Made by a program: the position numbers and the translations under genes. 64,000 nucleotides of DNA, taken from NCBI GenBank assembly GCA_040385825.1, contig JAZKGQ010000009.1:1-64000 (forward strand). Reading direction: 5' to 3'. The notes under the pieces were generated by a model. That model was not told the DNA's origin and searched no databases. It saw nothing but the letters and a program-made list of their open reading frames with translations. This document shows, in pieces, positions 61,608 through 64,000 of the stretch (positions are counted from its first letter, which is position 1; each line of letters starts with the position of its first letter). The DNA is from JANNNF01 sp040385825 (GTDB lineage Bacteria > Pseudomonadota > Alphaproteobacteria > Rhodobacterales > Rhodobacteraceae).

Positions 61608-62309
61608 ATGCTTGAACCCTCTCGCAAGGAAACCATTGCCAGCCGCATTTCGGCGCTGCTGCGGGACGCGATCCTGCGGGGGGATCTTGCGCCCGGATCC
61701 AAGATCAATCTTGACCGGTTGCGCGAACAGCATGACATCTCGATCAGCCCCCTGCGTGAGGCTGTGTCGCGTCTGGTTGCGGATGGTCTGGTCGAGTTCG
61801 AGGACCAGCGCGGCTATCGCGTGGTGCCGGTGTCGTTGGAAAACCTGGCCGAAGTCACCACCCTGCGGGCCGAGTTTGAAGTGGTCGCCCTGCGCGCAAG
61901 CATCAGGCGTGGCAATCTGGACTGGGAAAGTGACGTGCTGCGCGCGCTTTACCTGCTGACCCGGACAGAACGTGACAGCGCAAGGCCCGAAACCATCGCG
62001 GCCTGGGAAGCCGCCCATTCGGATTTTCACCTGGCGCTGATCCGGGGCTGCGGCATGCCGCTGCTGCTGACATTCTGTTCGGTCTTGCACAACATGAATG
62101 ACCGCTATCGCCACCTGTACCCCGCGCCGCATGCCTCGGGGCGCGATGTGAAGGCGGAACATGAGGAAATCGCCATGGCCGCAACCGGCCATGACAGTGA
62201 TCGCGCCTGTGCTGCGCTGAAGGCGCATATCCTGAAAACCGGAGAGGCCCTGAAGCGCAGACTGGCCGACGCCACAAGCGGCGCCGGGGGGGGCGCGGGG
62301 TTGCCATAG
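61608..62309 (+). CDS. GntR-family regulator (FCD type)
   Basis: A 233-residue repressor. Helix-turn-helix: LDRLREQHDISISPLREAVS, wing DQRGYRVVPVS. FCD domain with HSDFHLALIRGCG and EHEEIAMAATGHD. It is only distantly similar to the divergent GntR, so the two probably sense different ligands. ATG 61608 has GGAG 7 bases upstream; ATG 61602 is a close alternative. The last residues are a glycine-rich tail. Confidence 0.84.
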   Translation: MLEPSRKETIASRISALLRDAILRGDLAPGSKINLDRLREQHDISISPLREAVSRLVADGLVEFEDQRGYRVVPVSLENLAEVTTLRAEFEVVALRASIRRGNLDWESDVLRALYLLTRTERDSARPETIAAWEAAHSDFHLALIRGCGMPLLLTFCSVLHNMNDRYRHLYPAPHASGRDVKAEHEEIAMAATGHDSDRACAALKAHILKTGEALKRRLADATSGAGGGAGLP

Positions 62310-62436
62310 GCTGCCTTGGCGGGATCCTCAATTCCCGTCTGTTGCACGGGCATGCCATGCACATCCAAGCCAACGGTCGACCGCCATTGCCACAGTCCGG
62401 ACCCGGCCAGCCTTGCCCCTGCTGGGGCGGCCCGTG

Positions 62437-63030
62437 TCACGCAGACCGCAGCAGAACCTTGGTGCTGTCGCCAAGCGCGGCAGAGATCTTCTCGAACGGG
62501 GCACGGCGGGCGGCGGATTGCTCGGCAGAGCGCAGCAGCAGGGTCGAGGCCTCGGCCACCACGCGGCTTGCGGCCTGAACCGCGCGGCGTTGGGCCGCCT
62601 GCGGCACCGGGATCAGCGCACGGGTGGCGCTGGTGGGAAACTTGCCGGGCGGCGGGCGCTTTATGGTGACGGGCTTTGCGCCATAGCTGTATTTGCGGGC
62701 GACCCCCTGCAAGGCCTTGCCGGTTCCGCCGATCACGCGGCGCACGTCCTTGTAGGCGGCGGTGCGGGGCAGGCTGCGTTCGATCTTGGTATACTGGTCG
62801 GCCAGACAGTCGACCACATAGTCATCCGGCGCCCATTCGCAGTATTTCGCGGCGTTCTTCAACTGACCGGCGATCCGGGTTGCGGCCGCATCGGTCAGCC
62901 AAAGGGCCTCGTCGCGGCTGCCGCCATAGGTTCTTTCCGAACTGTACCCTTCATTGCTTTGCGACATCGCAACGCCGGCCATGCACAGCACCAGGCCAAG
63001 CCCGCCAAGGGCGCGGAACAGCGCCCTCAT
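62437..63030 (-). CDS. secreted protein of unknown function, partner of caspase-like gene
   Basis: A 197-residue protein with a signal peptide (LGGLGLVLCMAGVAMS-Q, cleavage near 23). The mature part is helical and basic, with a Cys pair (YCEW, DCLAD) near 65-78 that could form a disulfide, RKYSYGAKPVTIKRPPPGKF in the middle and an alanine/arginine-rich C-terminal helix. I do not recognise the family. Its ATG overlaps the stop of the caspase-like gene (ATGA), so the two products are made together and may meet in the periplasm. Confidence 0.65.
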   Translation of the reverse strand: MRALFRALGGLGLVLCMAGVAMSQSNEGYSSERTYGGSRDEALWLTDAAATRIAGQLKNAAKYCEWAPDDYVVDCLADQYTKIERSLPRTAAYKDVRRVIGGTGKALQGVARKYSYGAKPVTIKRPPPGKFPTSATRALIPVPQAAQRRAVQAASRVVAEASTLLLRSAEQSAARRAPFEKISAALGDSTKVLLRSA

Positions 63031-64000
63031 CCGGCTTGCCCGAAGGCGGCGGTGATCGCGCTCTGGGTGGCCTTGCCAAAGCTGCCGTCCAGGGTGCCCG
63101 CGTAAAAGCCGTTCTCGGCCAGCCTGGCCTGCAAGGCCTTGCGGGTTTCCAGCTTGAACATCGTTGGCCGTTCTATCAGCAAATCATGCACCTCTTGCGA
63201 CCCGCTGCGCAGCGATCTGTACAGATACTCGCCCGCCTCTGCCGCCCCTTTACCCGGAATGTTGCCATCGTCGATCATCGAGGCAAAGTTGAACATCGCC
63301 TGCGGCTGACGCAGATCGGCCGCGCGCTCGAAGTATTTCAGCCCCTTTTCCGGGTCGCGCGCAACGCCCATCTCGCCCTGAAAGTAGAAAAACCCCAGAT
63401 CGTTCAGCGCATCGGGAAAATTCTGTGCCGCCGCCGCCTGATACAGTTCCAGCGCGCGGGGAATGCTTTGCGGCACGCCAAGGCCGATTTCATACAGTTG
63501 CGCCAGTTCAAACTGGGCTTCGGCCGACCCGGCTTCGGCGGCGCGGATCAGCAGTTTTGCCGCCTGATCGGGTTCATAGCGCGGATCGTCCGAGTTCAGC
63601 CGCATATAGGCCAGCCCCACCATCGAGCGCGTGTCGCCCTGTTCGGCCAGCGCTGCAAGCTGGGTTTCCTGATCTGGCCGGATGTCGGACCAGGCGACCT
63701 TGAGGTTGGCATTCTCGACCACCGACCCGCCATCGGTGGTGCCTGCCAGATAGAACGGCGTGCCCGACAGCGACCCGTAGGTGTGCGGTTCCTGAAGGTT
63801 GCCGGTGGCGGTCAGCACATCGTCGCGCACCTGACGGAACATCAGGCTGATCTCCAGCCCCGGCTGCGGCAGGTTTTTCATCAGCGCCAGCGCGAAGGGG
63901 CTGTTGGACCCCAGCCCGTCCAGCGCCACCGCACCATCCTTTGCGGCATAGGCGACCAGCGTGCCGCGGTCCGGCGTGGCGGGGGCCAGCCCGCCGACGC
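63027..64000 (-). CDS. caspase-like (C14) / Sel1-repeat / peptidoglycan-binding protein, partial
   Basis: The frame is open to the window edge, so only the C-terminal 324 residues are seen. It begins within the end of a C14 caspase-like domain (TLVAYAAKDGAVALDGLGSN, then LEISLMFRQVRDDVL and QEPHTYGSLSG). At least three Sel1 (TPR-like) repeats follow, for example AAKLLIRAAEAGSAEAQFEL and GLKYFERAADLRQPQAMFNF. The end is a peptidoglycan-binding helix bundle, LAENGFYAGTLDGSFGKATQ. The catalytic His/Cys lie outside the window. It probably acts in the periplasm. Confidence 0.8.
   Translation of the reverse strand, partial: VGGLAPATPDRGTLVAYAAKDGAVALDGLGSNSPFALALMKNLPQPGLEISLMFRQVRDDVLTATGNLQEPHTYGSLSGTPFYLAGTTDGGSVVENANLKVAWSDIRPDQETQLAALAEQGDTRSMVGLAYMRLNSDDPRYEPDQAAKLLIRAAEAGSAEAQFELAQLYEIGLGVPQSIPRALELYQAAAAQNFPDALNDLGFFYFQGEMGVARDPEKGLKYFERAADLRQPQAMFNFASMIDDGNIPGKGAAEAGEYLYRSLRSGSQEVHDLLIERPTMFKLETRKALQARLAENGFYAGTLDGSFGKATQSAITAAFGQAG

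Noticed and set aside
1..64000. tRNA genes, rRNA genes and CRISPR arrays
   Set aside because: I looked for cloverleaf-like GC arms with TTCRA loops and for regularly spaced repeats and saw none; the only tandem repeat is the 2 x 14 bases at 26351.

Overview
The window looks like a chromosomal segment of a GC-rich alphaproteobacterium, most likely Rhodobacteraceae. The reasons are the high GC content, the many GTG and TTG starts, the density of TRAP and ABC transporters, the IS427-type IS5 element and the DUF3489-type island cassette. I cannot name a genus. I see no tRNA, rRNA or CRISPR array.

Left part (about 1-24900) is a defence and mobile-DNA island. It opens with a broken IS5-family element (1-564). 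A divergent, multi-helicase, DISARM-like array follows. Leftward run a 1030-residue protein I do not recognise and a SNF2/RapA-type helicase. Rightward run a UvrD-like helicase, DrmA, DrmB (DUF1998) and a NERD-UvrD protein, nearly all with overlapping or abutting ends. Next come a C5-cytosine methyltransferase with a divergent, C-terminally short Vsr endonuclease, a frameshifted DUF3489 cassette gene and a 1716-residue DnaQ-RecQ-UvrD fusion. The core DISARM pair DrmA/DrmB is clear, but the DISARM nuclease DrmC (PLD) and DrmE are absent, and nucleases or helicases of other kinds take their place. The right edge holds remnants of another UvrD helicase and an orphan ParE toxin.

Middle part (24908-34142) is metabolic: an ArsR/ACR3-like arsenic pair, a complete branched-chain-amino-acid-type ABC operon (SBP, two permeases, two ATPases), an AEC carrier, a shikimate/quinate dehydrogenase-like enzyme and a LysR regulator. 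Two near-identical T-N11-A palindromes at 26465 and 33197 link the ABC operon and the aroE-like gene, probably under that LysR. After it stands a 1265-residue cytoplasmic-looking subtilase fused to a VWA domain.

The next block (38895-52649 at least) looks like a LacI-controlled catabolic regulon. Identical or near-identical 12-bp palindromes, GAATRCGYATTC, lie in front of the lacI gene, between the leuCD-like operon and hyuAB, and directly downstream of the promoter of a RutA-like flavin monooxygenase. A fourth copy is inside the leuC-like gene. The enzyme set (RutA-like monooxygenase, flavin reductase, ATP-dependent cyclic amide hydrolase HyuAB, isochorismatase-type amidase, aconitase-like hydratase, isocitrate-lyase-type C-C lyase, dehydrogenases) suggests ring opening, deamidation, hydration and carbon-carbon cleavage of a nitrogen heterocycle or cyclic imide. 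The substrate is not known.

The right end (51522-62309) carries a sugar-type ABC transporter, two SDR dehydrogenases, an HpaI-type aldolase, a TRAP transporter and two divergent GntR (FCD) regulators around a 7-7-7 inverted repeat, typical of sugar-acid use. The window ends in a secreted protein of unknown function overlapping a partial caspase-like/Sel1/peptidoglycan-binding protein.
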